DNA from: Pseudomonas jinjuensis
Lineage (GTDB): Bacteria > Pseudomonadota > Gammaproteobacteria > Pseudomonadales > Pseudomonadaceae
Reading direction: 5' to 3'
DNA length: 64,000 nt
NCBI RefSeq assembly: GCF_900103845.1
Contig: NZ_FNIJ01000009.1
Span: forward strand, 196,713-260,712
The notes under the pieces: generated by a model
The model's input: the letters and a program-made list of their open reading frames with translations, nothing else
Database searches by the model: none
What the model was told of the DNA's origin: nothing
Program-made: the position numbers and the translations under genes
Shown: positions 1-8,367 of the stretch, piece by piece
Numbering within the stretch: position 1 is the first letter of the stretch
Layout: each line of letters begins with the position of its first letter

Positions 1-473
1 TCCAGGCCGACGGGGGCCTCGAAGTCCCGGGTCGGGTCGCCGTTCGGGGCGAACACGAAGAATTCCAGCTCGGTGGCGACCACCGGCGTCCAGCCGTGGG
101 CGGCGTATTTCGCGACCACCTGCCTGAGCAGGCCGCGGGTGGACAGCCCGGATGGCGAGCCGTCCAGCTCCTGCGCGTCGCAGATGGCCAGGGCGCGCGG
201 GGTGTCGCTCCAGGGCAGGCGGTGAATCTGGGTGGGATCGGCGACCAGGGCCAGGTCACCGTCGTCGGCTCCGTAGAAGCGCGAGGGCGGGTAGCCGCCC
301 ATGATGCACTGCAACAGCACGCCGCGCGCCAGCTGCAGGCGGCGCCCGGAGAGGAAGCCCTCGCCGGTCATCACTTTGCCTCGCGGCACTCCGTTGAGGT
401 CGGGAGTGACGCATTCGATCTCTTCGACTCCAGCCAGCCGTTCGGCGATCTGGCTGCGCCCATCGGTAGTCAT
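1..473 (-). CDS. glutamine synthetase family protein (partial, 5' part)
   Basis: The first 157 residues of a glutamine synthetase-family ligase; the rest lies beyond the left edge. The N-terminal beta-grasp domain carries PDLNGVPRGK at residues 24-33, typical of the PuuA/gamma-glutamylpolyamine synthetase-like branch. ELEFFVF at residues 135-141 opens the catalytic domain and includes the first metal-binding glutamates. Family enzymes join ammonia or an amine to the gamma-carboxyl of glutamate using ATP. The ATG is followed directly by this N-terminus. It points the same way as the aminophosphonate importer but is separated from it by about 400 bases of repeats, so co-transcription is doubtful. 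The substrate cannot be told from this fragment. Confidence 0.85.
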   Translation of the reverse strand, partial: MTTDGRSQIAERLAGVEEIECVTPDLNGVPRGKVMTGEGFLSGRRLQLARGVLLQCIMGGYPPSRFYGADDGDLALVADPTQIHRLPWSDTPRALAICDAQELDGSPSGLSTRGLLRQVVAKYAAHGWTPVVATELEFFVFAPNGDPTRDFEAPVGL

Positions 474-601
474 GACTCTTATCCTTGTAGGTACGGCGCC
501 GCGCACGGTGGCGGCGCGTACAAAATACGCATCATGTGTTCAGTATTTCAAGCACGGGATGCGCCAAGGGAGTGCGGAGGGACCGAGCGGTTGTGCGTGC
601 C

Positions 602-676
602 GTAGGGTGGATCGGCTCCATCGATCCACCGTCCAGCCCCGCAATGGTGGATGAAAAAAGCCTCATCCACCCTACG
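602..676. repeat. Y-shaped palindromic repeat, GTAGGGTGGAT family (copy 1)
   Basis: The ends CGTAGGGTGGAT and ATCCACCCTACG pair with each other. Two inner hairpins sit inside: GGTGGATCG/CGATCCACC and GGTGGATGA/TCATCCACC, the second with a loop rich in A. The result is a three-arm structure. Related copies are at 27281-27363, 40275-40361 and 54894-54979. Confidence 0.8.
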
Positions 677-785
677 TCGTCCCGGCTGCCATGGTTGTAG
701 GAGCAACTGTCTTGGTATCTCCGCGTATTTTGTTCGCGAGCAAGGACTGGGCGTCCCCCTCGGTCCTACGAAGAGCGGGAACGTA

Positions 786-840
786 CCTGTAGGAGCGGGC
801 CATGCCCGCGACCGGTCGCGCCCAGGTGCGCTCCTACAGG
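786..840. repeat. REP-type palindrome, GTAGGAGCG family
   Basis: CCTGTAGGAGCG at 786-797 is a perfect inverted match to CGCTCCTACAGG at 829-840. An inner hairpin GCGGGC-CAT-GCCCGC follows the left arm. The GTAGGAGCG half-site recurs across the window as an extragenic REP-like element. Confidence 0.8.
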
Positions 841-880
841 GAGAGGCCGTGCCACTGGGATGGCCACGACACCGAAGACC

Positions 881-1903
881 TCACTGCTTCGCCACCGCCT
901 CCGACTTGCCGTCATAACGCTTGCGCCACTCGGCCAGGATGCTGTCGCGGTTCTGCGAGGCCCAGGCGAAGTCGTTCTTGATCAGGCGCTGTTCGTAGTC
1001 CGCCGGCAGCTCGGTCTGCGGCTTGGCGATGCCCGGCTGGGCCAGCACGGCGAAGTTTTCCTTGTACAACTCCATGGCCGCCGGGCTGGCGGAGAAGTCG
1101 GCGAGCTTCTTCGCCGCGTCCATGTTCGGCGTGCCCTTGATGATGCCGGTGGCCTCGATTTCCCAGCCCAGGCCTTCCTTCGGCAGGACGATGTCCAGCG
1201 GCGCGCCCTGGCGCTTCAGCTGCACGGCCGGGTATTCGAAGGAGATGCCGATCGGGAACTCGCCGGCGGCGGCCAGCTTGCACGGCTTGGAACCGGAGTG
1301 GACGTACTGGCCGATGTTCTCGTGCAGCGCGTCCATGTAGGCCCAGCCCTGCTTCTCGCCGAAGGTCTGCAGCCAGGCGCTGACGTCGAGGAAGCCGGTG
1401 CCGGACGATGCCGGGTTGGGCATGACGATCTTGCCCTTGTATTCCGGCCTGGTCAGGTCCTGCCAACTGATCGGTTTCTCCAGCCCCTGCCTCTCGGCCT
1501 CGATGCTGTTGAAGCAGATGGTCGCAGCCCACACGTCCATGCCGACCCAGGCCGGCGGATTGGCCTGGTCGCGGTAGTTCTTGCCGATGGCGTCCAGGTG
1601 CTTCGGCGCGTATGTCTCCAGCATGCCCTGCTGGTCGAGGATCGCCAGGCTGGAAGCGGCCAGGCCCCAGACCACGTCGGCCTGCGGACGATCCTTCTCG
1701 GCCAGCAGCTTGGCGGTGACGATGCCGGTGGAGTCGCGCACCCACTTGATCCTGATGTCCGGGTTCTCGGCCTCGAAAGCCTTCTTGTAGGTGGTGAGCT
1801 GCTCGGCCTCGAGGGCGGTGTAGACGGTCAGTTCGGTGGCGGCGCTGGCGTGCAGGCTGAAACCGGCGAGCACGGCAGTGGCGAGGGCAAGGCGTTTGAA
1901 CAT
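881..1903 (-). CDS. ABC transporter periplasmic binding protein, 2-aminoethylphosphonate type
   Basis: A 340-residue secreted binding protein with a signal peptide ending at about residue 21 (ASA). The mature start, TELTVYTALEAEQ, is typical of the iron/phosphonate (AfuA-like) binding-protein class, and the whole resembles the PhnS2/AepX group proposed to capture 2-aminoethylphosphonate. It would deliver ligand to the permease encoded 24 bases upstream. GGAG eight bases before the ATG supports the start. Ligand is inferred from family resemblance and from the fused permease, ATPase and LysR gene in the same cluster. Iron-type ligands are the main alternative. Being the last gene of the unit, it may be the most separately adjusted. 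Confidence 0.8.
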   Translation of the reverse strand: MFKRLALATAVLAGFSLHASAATELTVYTALEAEQLTTYKKAFEAENPDIRIKWVRDSTGIVTAKLLAEKDRPQADVVWGLAASSLAILDQQGMLETYAPKHLDAIGKNYRDQANPPAWVGMDVWAATICFNSIEAERQGLEKPISWQDLTRPEYKGKIVMPNPASSGTGFLDVSAWLQTFGEKQGWAYMDALHENIGQYVHSGSKPCKLAAAGEFPIGISFEYPAVQLKRQGAPLDIVLPKEGLGWEIEATGIIKGTPNMDAAKKLADFSASPAAMELYKENFAVLAQPGIAKPQTELPADYEQRLIKNDFAWASQNRDSILAEWRKRYDGKSEAVAKQ

Positions 1904-1927
1904 GCTGTTGACTCCAGGTCGGTAGAT

Positions 1928-3649
1928 TCAGGCGCGCGCCGGGTCGGCCCGGCGCCAGGCTTGGGAACGGCGCAGCAGGCCCCGCGAGGCGCCGGCAAGC
2001 GCCAGGGATACGGCGGCGGAAGTGAGCAGGATCAGCGTCGACATGGCGGCGGCGCCGCCGACGTTGCCGGCGTCGTCCATGTTCAGCACGGCGACGGCGG
2101 CGAGGATGCTGTCCGGGCTGTAGAGGAAGATCGCCGCGGATACCGTGGTCATCGCCGAGACGAACAGGTAGCGGACGATGTCCAGCAGCGCCGGCAGGCA
2201 GATCGGTACGGTCACCCGCAGGTAGTGGCGCCACAGCGGCATCTTCAGCGACAGCGCGGCGGCCTCGAACTCGCCGTCGAGCTGGCGCAGCGCGGCGGTG
2301 GCGGTCATCTGCGCGGTAGTGAGGAAGTGCGCGATGCTGCACACCACCAGCAGGGCCATGCTGCCGTAGAGCATGTGCAGCGGGTTGTCCGGCAGGTTGA
2401 AGAAGAATACGTAGCCAAGGCCGAGAACCAGGCCGGGCACCGCCATCGGCACGAAGCTGAGCATGCGCAGCAGCTGGTTCAGCCAGACCTGCTCGCGGGT
2501 CTTCTCGATCAGGTAGGCGCCGGTGAAGATCAGCAGGCTGCCGAACAGCGCGGTGCAGGTCGCCAGGGTCAGGCTGTTGCGATAGGCCAGCCAGCCGCCG
2601 CCGGCGGTGTCCTCGAAGGCGTAGTGGCGCAGCGACAGCGACATGTTGTACGGCCAGAAGGTCACCAGCGAGGAATACACCGCCATGCCCAGCACCAGCA
2701 GGAGCACGGCGCTGATGGCGATCACCACGGCGAGGAAGATGGCATCGCGGCGCGGGCAGGGTTTCGGATGGTAGACCTGCGCACGGCCGCTCATGGCATC
2801 GCGCTGGCGGCGGCGCAGCCAGGCGTCCACGGCGAAGCTCAGCAGCGCCGGCAGCAGCAGGATCATGCCGATCTGCGCGCCACGGCCGAACTGCTGCTGG
2901 CCGACCACCGCCTTGTAGGCCTCCAGCGCCAGCACCTGGTAGTCGCCACCGACCACCACGGGCACGCCGAAATCGGTGATGACCAGGGTGAACACCAGGC
3001 AGAAGGCGGCGAACACGCCGTGCCGCGACGACGGCCAGGTGATGCTGCGGAACGCCTTCCAGGGGCTGGCGCCCATGCTGGAAGCGGCGTCGAACAGGCG
3101 CGCATCGGCCAGCGACAACGCCGACAGCAGGATCATCAGCGCATGCGGGAAGGTGTAGATGGCCTCGCCGAGGACGATGCCCCAGAAGCCGTAGATGTTG
3201 TCCGGAATCAGCTCGCGCAGCAGGCCCTGGTTGCCGAACAGGTAGATCAGCGCGATGCCCGGGAGCATCGACGGCGCCAGCAGCGGCAGCAGGGATATGC
3301 CGCGCCACAGCCCCTTGGCCGGTATCAGCGTGCGCTGCAGCGCATAGGCGAACAGGTAGGCCAGCGGCACGACGATGGCGGCGACGCTGAAGGAAACCTT
3401 CAGGCTGTTGCCCAGCAGCCAATGGAAGTTGGCGCTGGCGAGCAACTCACCGGCCGCGACCAGGCCACCGCCCTGCCCCGCCTCGCCGCTGAAGCCGCGC
3501 CAGAAGATCGCCAGCAACGGCAGCAGCACGGCGCCGCAGAGGAAGAGCAGCAGCAGCCATTTGCCGCCGCTCACGAACAGCCGGTCACCCAGCGAGCCTT
3601 GCGGTTTTCCTGGCGCCAGGGCGCGGTCCATCCTGATTACACGTTCCAT
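1928..3649 (-). CDS. ABC transporter permease, two fused membrane domains, 2-aminoethylphosphonate type
   Basis: A 573-residue inner-membrane permease in which two binding-protein-dependent permease domains are fused. Each half has an ATPase-coupling loop: DAASSMGASPWKAF in the first and FEAAALSLKMPLWRH in the second. About 12 hydrophobic segments are visible. This layout is that of the PhnU2/AepV-like permeases. The chosen ATG (MERVIRMDR) starts one base after the ATPase stop codon; a second ATG lies 18 bases further in. A longer in-frame start would run into the ATPase gene. It forms the transmembrane channel of the importer. Confidence 0.82.
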   Translation of the reverse strand: MERVIRMDRALAPGKPQGSLGDRLFVSGGKWLLLLFLCGAVLLPLLAIFWRGFSGEAGQGGGLVAAGELLASANFHWLLGNSLKVSFSVAAIVVPLAYLFAYALQRTLIPAKGLWRGISLLPLLAPSMLPGIALIYLFGNQGLLRELIPDNIYGFWGIVLGEAIYTFPHALMILLSALSLADARLFDAASSMGASPWKAFRSITWPSSRHGVFAAFCLVFTLVITDFGVPVVVGGDYQVLALEAYKAVVGQQQFGRGAQIGMILLLPALLSFAVDAWLRRRQRDAMSGRAQVYHPKPCPRRDAIFLAVVIAISAVLLLVLGMAVYSSLVTFWPYNMSLSLRHYAFEDTAGGGWLAYRNSLTLATCTALFGSLLIFTGAYLIEKTREQVWLNQLLRMLSFVPMAVPGLVLGLGYVFFFNLPDNPLHMLYGSMALLVVCSIAHFLTTAQMTATAALRQLDGEFEAAALSLKMPLWRHYLRVTVPICLPALLDIVRYLFVSAMTTVSAAIFLYSPDSILAAVAVLNMDDAGNVGGAAAMSTLILLTSAAVSLALAGASRGLLRRSQAWRRADPARA

Positions 3650-3650
3650 C

Positions 3651-4706
3651 TCAGGCAAACACCTGCAGGCTGCGCGGCGGCAGGGCCACCCAGATTTCCG
3701 GGCTGCCCAGTTGCGGCATGTCTTCCGGCGCCAGTTCGGCGAGCAGCGCATGGCCCGGCAGTTCGGCCAGCTCGAAACTCATCCGGCAACGGTTGCCGAG
3801 GCAGGTGATCTCGCGGACCTGGGCGCGGAACAGGTTGTCCTGGTGCACCGCCGGGTTCACGCCGATCGCCTCGGGACGGCAGAACAGCCGGCCGGACTGC
3901 TGCGCGGCGGCGCTCGACAGGCGCACCTCCAGCCCGCCGACGCGGACATGGCCATCGTTGCCGCGCTCGAACGGCAGCCAGTTGCCCTGGCCGACGAACT
4001 CGGCGACGAAGGGCGTGGCCGGGCAGCCGTAGATTTCCTCGGCGGTGCCGTACTGCTCGACGCAACCGTGGTTCATCACCGCGATGCGGTCGGCCATCAG
4101 CATGGCCTCGTCCTGGTTGTGGGTGACCATCACGGTGGTGATGCCGAGGCTCTTCTGCAGCTGGCGCAGCTCGCCGCAAAGGTGCTCGCGCACCCGCGCA
4201 TCCAGGGCCGACATCGGCTCGTCGAGCAGCAGCAGCGACGGCGACGGCGCCAGCGCGCGGGCCATGGCGACGCGCTGCTGCTGGCCGCCGGAAAGCTGGC
4301 CGGGGTATTTCTTCTCGCTGCCGGACAGGCCGACCAGCTCAAGCATTTCCGCTACCCGGCGGCGGCTTTCCTCACGGCTCGCGCCGGCCAGACCGTAGGC
4401 GATGTTCTGCTCGACGCTGAGGTTGGGGAACAACGCGTAGGACTGGAACAGGATGCCGTAGTCGCGGGCCTGGGGCGGCAGGCCGGAGACGTCGCGGCCG
4501 CCGATGTAGATGCTCCCCGCATCCTGCTTCTCCAGCCCGGCGATGCAGCGCAGCAGCGTGGTCTTGCCGCAGCCGGACGGGCCGAGCAGGCAGACCAGCT
4601 CGCCGCCCTGCACATCCAGGGAAACGCCGTCGAGGGCGGTGAAGTGGCCGAAGCCCTTGCGGATATCCCGCACCTGCAGCGGCGCGGCGGAAACGGAGCG
4701 ATTCAT
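3651..4706 (-). CDS. ABC transporter ATP-binding protein, 2-aminoethylphosphonate type
   Basis: A 351-residue ATPase with Walker A GPSGCGKTT, signature LSGGQQQR, Walker B LLLLDEP and switch histidine in MVTHNQDEA. A C-terminal regulatory (TOBE-like) region follows, as in the spermidine/iron/phosphonate importers. The ATG at 4706 is preferred to one 27 bases upstream because GAGG lies seven bases before it. It powers the permease encoded next, and is the first gene of the importer unit after the LysR gene. Resembles PhnT2/AepW-like subunits. Confidence 0.85.
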   Translation of the reverse strand: MNRSVSAAPLQVRDIRKGFGHFTALDGVSLDVQGGELVCLLGPSGCGKTTLLRCIAGLEKQDAGSIYIGGRDVSGLPPQARDYGILFQSYALFPNLSVEQNIAYGLAGASREESRRRVAEMLELVGLSGSEKKYPGQLSGGQQQRVAMARALAPSPSLLLLDEPMSALDARVREHLCGELRQLQKSLGITTVMVTHNQDEAMLMADRIAVMNHGCVEQYGTAEEIYGCPATPFVAEFVGQGNWLPFERGNDGHVRVGGLEVRLSSAAAQQSGRLFCRPEAIGVNPAVHQDNLFRAQVREITCLGNRCRMSFELAELPGHALLAELAPEDMPQLGSPEIWVALPPRSLQVFA

Positions 4707-4890
4707 GGCGGAACCTCGTGAGCGGGGACGCACGCCGCGCGGGGCGGCATGACTCGACGGGGTTCATGCTAGGGAGGGAATGCGAAGGCTATGTTGCGGT
4801 GGGGGAAATTGTGCCGATAGATGTATTGGCAGATTTGCGTAGGGGAATGGTGGCGGATAACGCTGGCGCGTTATGCCCTACGGGATGCCC

Positions 4891-5748
4891 TTACGCACCG
4901 CTCCGCGCCAGCGCCATGAACGCACTGGGCAATCGCGCCTGGCGGCGGTCCTTCAGGCAGTACAGGTACTCGTCCATCAGCGGCGCATCCTGTATTTCCA
5001 GCACGCGCAGCTCGGGGTTGTCCGGCACTTCCTGGCGGGAAATGATGCTGACGCCGAGGTTACGGATTACCGCCTCGCGGATCGATTCGCGGCTGCCGAT
5101 CTCCAGCATCGACGCCGGCGCCACGCCGTTCTCGTGCAGCATCGCTTCGGTGAGCTGGCGGGTGGTGGAACCGGCCTCGCGCATCAGCAGGCAATGCTGG
5201 CGCAGGTCGTCCAGCGTCACCCGCTGGCGGGCGGCAAGGGGATGGCTGCGGTGCACCGCCAGCACCAGCGGATCGCTGCCCAGCACCATGCGCGTCAGGC
5301 GGTTGTCGTCCTCCTGCTGCGAGGAGGCGGCGAGATCGACCCGGCATTCGTAGAGCGCATCCAGTACCTGCTGCGAGTTGCCGATCTCCACCGACACCTC
5401 GATCTGCGGATGGCATTCGCGGAACTGCTTGATCAGTCCCAGCACGTAGTACGGCGAGGTGGCGCCGATGCGCAGGGAGCCCTGCATCTGCCCGCAGTTG
5501 CGCAGGAAGAACTCGATGTCCGCTTCCTGCTGCAGCAGCGCCTGGGCCATCGGCAGCAGGCGCGCGCCCTCGTCGCTCAGGGTCAGGCGGCGGCCGCCGC
5601 GATAGAACAGCTCCACCGCGTACTGGCTTTCCAGGTTGCGAATCTGCGTGGTCACGGTCGGCTGGCTGAGCCCCAGCTTCTTCGCCGCCTGGGTGATGCT
5701 GCCCAGCTTGGCGACCATGTAGAAGGCCTTCAGCTCGGCACTCAGCAT
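4891..5748 (-). CDS. LysR-family regulator associated with aminoethylphosphonate use
   Basis: 285 residues: an N-terminal winged helix (LKAFYMVAKLGSITQAAKKLGLSQ region) and a LysR substrate-binding domain from about residue 90. The N-terminal half closely resembles the LysR group linked to aminoethylphosphonate catabolism operons. It lies upstream of the importer on the same strand with a 184-base gap, so it is not in the usual divergent position; it may have its own promoter or read through. It probably activates importer transcription when aminophosphonate is present. The catabolic enzymes themselves (phnW/phnX type) are not in the window. Confidence 0.8.
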   Translation of the reverse strand: MLSAELKAFYMVAKLGSITQAAKKLGLSQPTVTTQIRNLESQYAVELFYRGGRRLTLSDEGARLLPMAQALLQQEADIEFFLRNCGQMQGSLRIGATSPYYVLGLIKQFRECHPQIEVSVEIGNSQQVLDALYECRVDLAASSQQEDDNRLTRMVLGSDPLVLAVHRSHPLAARQRVTLDDLRQHCLLMREAGSTTRQLTEAMLHENGVAPASMLEIGSRESIREAVIRNLGVSIISRQEVPDNPELRVLEIQDAPLMDEYLYCLKDRRQARLPSAFMALARSGA

Positions 5749-5841
5749 GCGCGGATTCCGTCGTCGAGATTCATCGTTGCCCTCCCCTCGCCTTCATGGC
5801 ACCTCGCAGGATAATCCGCCGGCACGAACAGGGGAGAAATG

Positions 5842-5875
5842 AAAAAGCCCCCAGGCATTTCTGCCTGAGGGCTTC
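5842..5875 (-). terminator. terminator of the Val-Asp-Asp tRNA unit
   Basis: Inverted repeat AGCCCCCAGGCA/TGCCTGAGGGCT. Read leftward it is followed by a run of five T. It lies just past the second tRNA-Asp. Confidence 0.85.
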
Positions 5876-5880
5876 GTATA

Positions 5881-5957
5881 TGGCGCAGCGGACGGGACTC
5901 GAACCCGCGACCCCCGGCGTGACAGGCCGGTATTCTAACCGACTGAACTACCGCTGC
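5881..5957 (-). tRNA. tRNA-Asp (GTC)
   Basis: A 77-base cloverleaf with encoded CCA, anticodon GTC, acceptor arm GCAGCGG/CCGCTGC. Identical in sequence to the tRNA-Asp at 6066-6142, so a recent or gene-converted duplicate. Transcribed leftward after tRNA-Val and the first tRNA-Asp. Confidence 0.97.
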
Positions 5958-6065
5958 GCGTCGGTTTGGACTTGCGTCCGGTACAACTCTTTTCCATCCA
6001 TCGCGTTCGGAGCGCTATCCGCTCTACGAACCGGTTCGGGGCAGAACCGATGGAGGGGGAATAAA

Positions 6066-6142
6066 TGGCGCAGCGGACGGGACTCGAACCCGCGACCCCC
6101 GGCGTGACAGGCCGGTATTCTAACCGACTGAACTACCGCTGC
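6066..6142 (-). tRNA. tRNA-Asp (GTC)
   Basis: A 77-base tRNA with encoded CCA and anticodon GTC, identical to the copy at 5881-5957. The 108 bases between the two copies hold no gene. Confidence 0.97.
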
Positions 6143-6158
6143 GCGTAACTTGCGAGAG

Positions 6159-6234
6159 TGGTGGGTGATGACGGGATCGAACCGCCGACCCTCTGCTTGT
6201 AAGGCAGATGCTCTCCCAGCTGAGCTAATCACCC
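6159..6234 (-). tRNA. tRNA-Val (TAC)
   Basis: A 76-base tRNA with encoded CCA, anticodon TAC and acceptor GGGTGAT/ATCACCC. First gene of the leftward tRNA unit; its promoter should lie at about 6245-6300, where the DNA is AT-rich. Confidence 0.97.
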
Positions 6235-6346
6235 TTCGTCTCGAAGTGGGGCGCATTCTACCGACGGCAGATTGCAAGTCAATGCCTGCATTGAAATTTT
6301 TTTGAATTTTCAATGTGGTACGAGCATTCGGCCGGTGCGGGCAAAG

Positions 6347-6370
6347 AAAAAGGCAGCCTCGGCTGCCTTT
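6347..6370 (-). terminator. terminator after the SDR gene
   Basis: AAAGGCAGCC TC GGCTGCCTTT hairpin. Read leftward it ends in a T run, directly after the stop codon of the short-chain dehydrogenase. It probably ends the cvpA-purF-metZ-SDR transcript. Confidence 0.85.
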
Positions 6371-6376
6371 CCTGCA

Positions 6377-7144
6377 TCAATCCAGATAGACCATCTTCCG
6401 CGTCATTCCGCCGTCGATGATGAACTCCTGGCCGGTGACGAACCCGGAGTTGTCGCCGATCAGCCAGGACACCGCGGAAGCGACATCCTCCACCGTGCCG
6501 ACGCGGCCGGCCGGATGCTGGTAGTGATCGGCCTCGCCCAGCGGGTCCGCCTCGCGCTCGTGTAGGTCGCGCGCATCGATCCAGCCCGGCGACACCACGT
6601 TCACCCGGATATCCGGACCGAGGCTGACCGCCAGCGCGTGGGTCAGCGCCACCAGCCCGCCCTTGCTCGCCGCATAGGCTTCGCTATCGGCCTCGGACTG
6701 GTGCGCGCGGGTGGAAGCGATGTTGACGATGCTGCCGTTGTGCGCGCGCAGGTACGGCGCGCAGTGCTTGGCCAGCAGCATCGGCCCGGTCAGGTTGACC
6801 CCGAGCACGCGGTTCCACTCGTTCAGCGGCAGGCTTTCCAGCGGCTTGCTGTGCGGGTTGGCGATGGCCGCGTTGCACACCACGGCGTCGAGCCGGCCGA
6901 AATGCCCGAGCACCTCGGCGACCGCCACGGCCACCTGGTTCTCGTAGGCGACGTCCATGCTGATGAACCAGGCCCGCTCGCCGAGCGCCTGGGCGACCTT
7001 GTTGCCGCGCTCGCGGTCGTTGTCGACCAGCACCACCTGCCAGCCCTCGGCGATCAGCCAGGCGCTGATGCCCAGGCCGATGCCACGGGCCGCGCCGGTG
7101 ACCAGCGCGACCTTGCCGTTGCCGACGATGCCCAGGCCGTTCAC
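6377..7144 (-). CDS. SDR-family oxidoreductase
   Basis: 255 residues, a classical short-chain dehydrogenase/reductase. It shows the NAD(P) motif TGAARGIG near the N-terminus, a CNAA variant of NNAG at about residue 90, and catalytic YAASK at about residue 158. It starts at GTG, which overlaps the metZ stop codon by four bases (GTGA), so the two genes are translationally coupled. Substrate unknown; the close link to O-succinylhomoserine sulfhydrylase is conserved in P. aeruginosa (from memory, PA3106) but I know of no shown function. Confidence 0.88.
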   Translation of the reverse strand: MNGLGIVGNGKVALVTGAARGIGLGISAWLIAEGWQVVLVDNDRERGNKVAQALGERAWFISMDVAYENQVAVAVAEVLGHFGRLDAVVCNAAIANPHSKPLESLPLNEWNRVLGVNLTGPMLLAKHCAPYLRAHNGSIVNIASTRAHQSEADSEAYAASKGGLVALTHALAVSLGPDIRVNVVSPGWIDARDLHEREADPLGEADHYQHPAGRVGTVEDVASAVSWLIGDNSGFVTGQEFIIDGGMTRKMVYLD

Positions 7145-8352
7145 AGCGCCGCCAGGCCTCGTGCCAGGTCCTTCTTCAGGTCCTCGAGGTCTTCCAGGCC
7201 CACCGCGACGCGGATCAGGTTGTCGCGGATGCCGGCGCTCTTCCGTTCCTGCGGCGTCAGGCGGCCGTGGGAGGTGGTCGCCGGATGGGCGATGGTGGTC
7301 TTGGTGTCACCCAGGTTGGTGGTGATGGAGATCATCCGGGTGGCGTCGATGAAGCGCCAGGCAGCCGCCTTGTCGCCCTTCACCTCGAAGCTGACCACCG
7401 CGCCGAAGCCCTTCTGCTGACGCTTGGCCAGCTCGTGCTGCGGATGGCTCGGCAGGCCTGCGTAGTAAACGCGCTCGATGCCCGGCTGCTGCTCCAGCCA
7501 CTCGGCGATGGCCTGTGCGCCGGCGCAATGCGCCTGCATGCGCACGCGCAGGGTTTCCAGGCCCTTGAGGAAGATCCAGGCGTTGAACGGCGCCAGGGTC
7601 GGACCGGCGGTACGCAGGAAGCCGACCACCGCTTCCATCTGCGCGCGCCGTCCGACGACCACGCCGCCCATGCTGCGGCCCTGGCCGTCGATGTACTTGG
7701 TGGCGGAGTGGATCACCACGTCGGCACCGAGCTTCAGCGGCTGCTGCAGCACCGGGGTGCAGAAGCAGTTGTCCACCGCCAGCAGCGCGCCACGGGCGTG
7801 GGCGATCTCGGCCAGTGCGGCGATGTCGACCAGCTCGGCCAGCGGATTGGACGGCGACTCGACGAACAGCAGTTTGGTGTTCGGCTTGCAGGCCGCTTCC
7901 CAGCCCTTCAGGTCGCTGAGCGCCGGGTAGTCCACCTCGATGCCGAAACGCTTGAAGTACTTCTCGAACAGGCTGATGGTCGAGCCGAACACGCTGCGCG
8001 ACACCAGCACGTGGTCGCCGGCGCTGCACAGGCTCATCACCAGCGAAAGGATCGCCGACATGCCGGTGGAAGTCGCCACTGCCTGTTCGGCGCCTTCCAG
8101 CGCGGCCATGCGCTCCTCGAAGGTGCGCACGGTCGGGTTGGTGTAGCGCGAATAGACGTTGCCCGGCACTTCGCCGGCGAAACGCGCGGCGGCGTCGGCG
8201 GCGCTGCGGAACACGTAGCTGGAAGTGGGGAACAGCGCCTCGCTGTGCTCGGCCTCCGGCGTGCGCCGTTGCCCGGCGCGCACCGCCAGGGTATCGAAAG
8301 CCGCGCCTTCGAGGTCGCCGTCGAGGCGACCGGCATCCCAATCCTGTGCCAT
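7141..8352 (-). CDS. metZ: O-succinylhomoserine sulfhydrylase
   Basis: 403 residues. A PLP enzyme of the Cys/Met metabolism family that makes homocysteine from O-succinylhomoserine and sulfide in methionine synthesis. The PLP-binding lysine lies in HSATKYIDG, and YSRYTNPT marks the family near the N-terminus. A strong AGGAG precedes the ATG. It follows purF by 15 bases and overlaps the SDR gene, so it belongs to the cvpA-purF-metZ unit, an order usual in Pseudomonas. Confidence 0.95.
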   Translation of the reverse strand: MAQDWDAGRLDGDLEGAAFDTLAVRAGQRRTPEAEHSEALFPTSSYVFRSAADAAARFAGEVPGNVYSRYTNPTVRTFEERMAALEGAEQAVATSTGMSAILSLVMSLCSAGDHVLVSRSVFGSTISLFEKYFKRFGIEVDYPALSDLKGWEAACKPNTKLLFVESPSNPLAELVDIAALAEIAHARGALLAVDNCFCTPVLQQPLKLGADVVIHSATKYIDGQGRSMGGVVVGRRAQMEAVVGFLRTAGPTLAPFNAWIFLKGLETLRVRMQAHCAGAQAIAEWLEQQPGIERVYYAGLPSHPQHELAKRQQKGFGAVVSFEVKGDKAAAWRFIDATRMISITTNLGDTKTTIAHPATTSHGRLTPQERKSAGIRDNLIRVAVGLEDLEDLKKDLARGLAAL

Positions 8353-8367
8353 GCCCTGCTCTCCTTT

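Larger units (their letters stand above)
474..880. other. gene-free interval with palindromic repeats
   Basis: A 407-base interval between the importer's binding-protein gene and the glutamine-synthetase gene. Two palindromic repeats lie at 602-676 and 786-840, and a degraded half-copy (TGTAGGAGCAA, then TTCGCGAGCAAGGA) lies at about 695-750. Short open frames here follow the repeats and look like no protein. The promoter of the leftward gene should lie just right of 473; I see no convincing -35/-10 pair. Confidence 0.6.

Noticed and set aside
860..3808. Very long open frame (982 codons) on the + strand across the importer genes
   Set aside because: It is the antisense of well-recognised proteins. 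High third-position GC keeps such frames open; its translation is Gly/Arg/Gln-rich with no fold or family.
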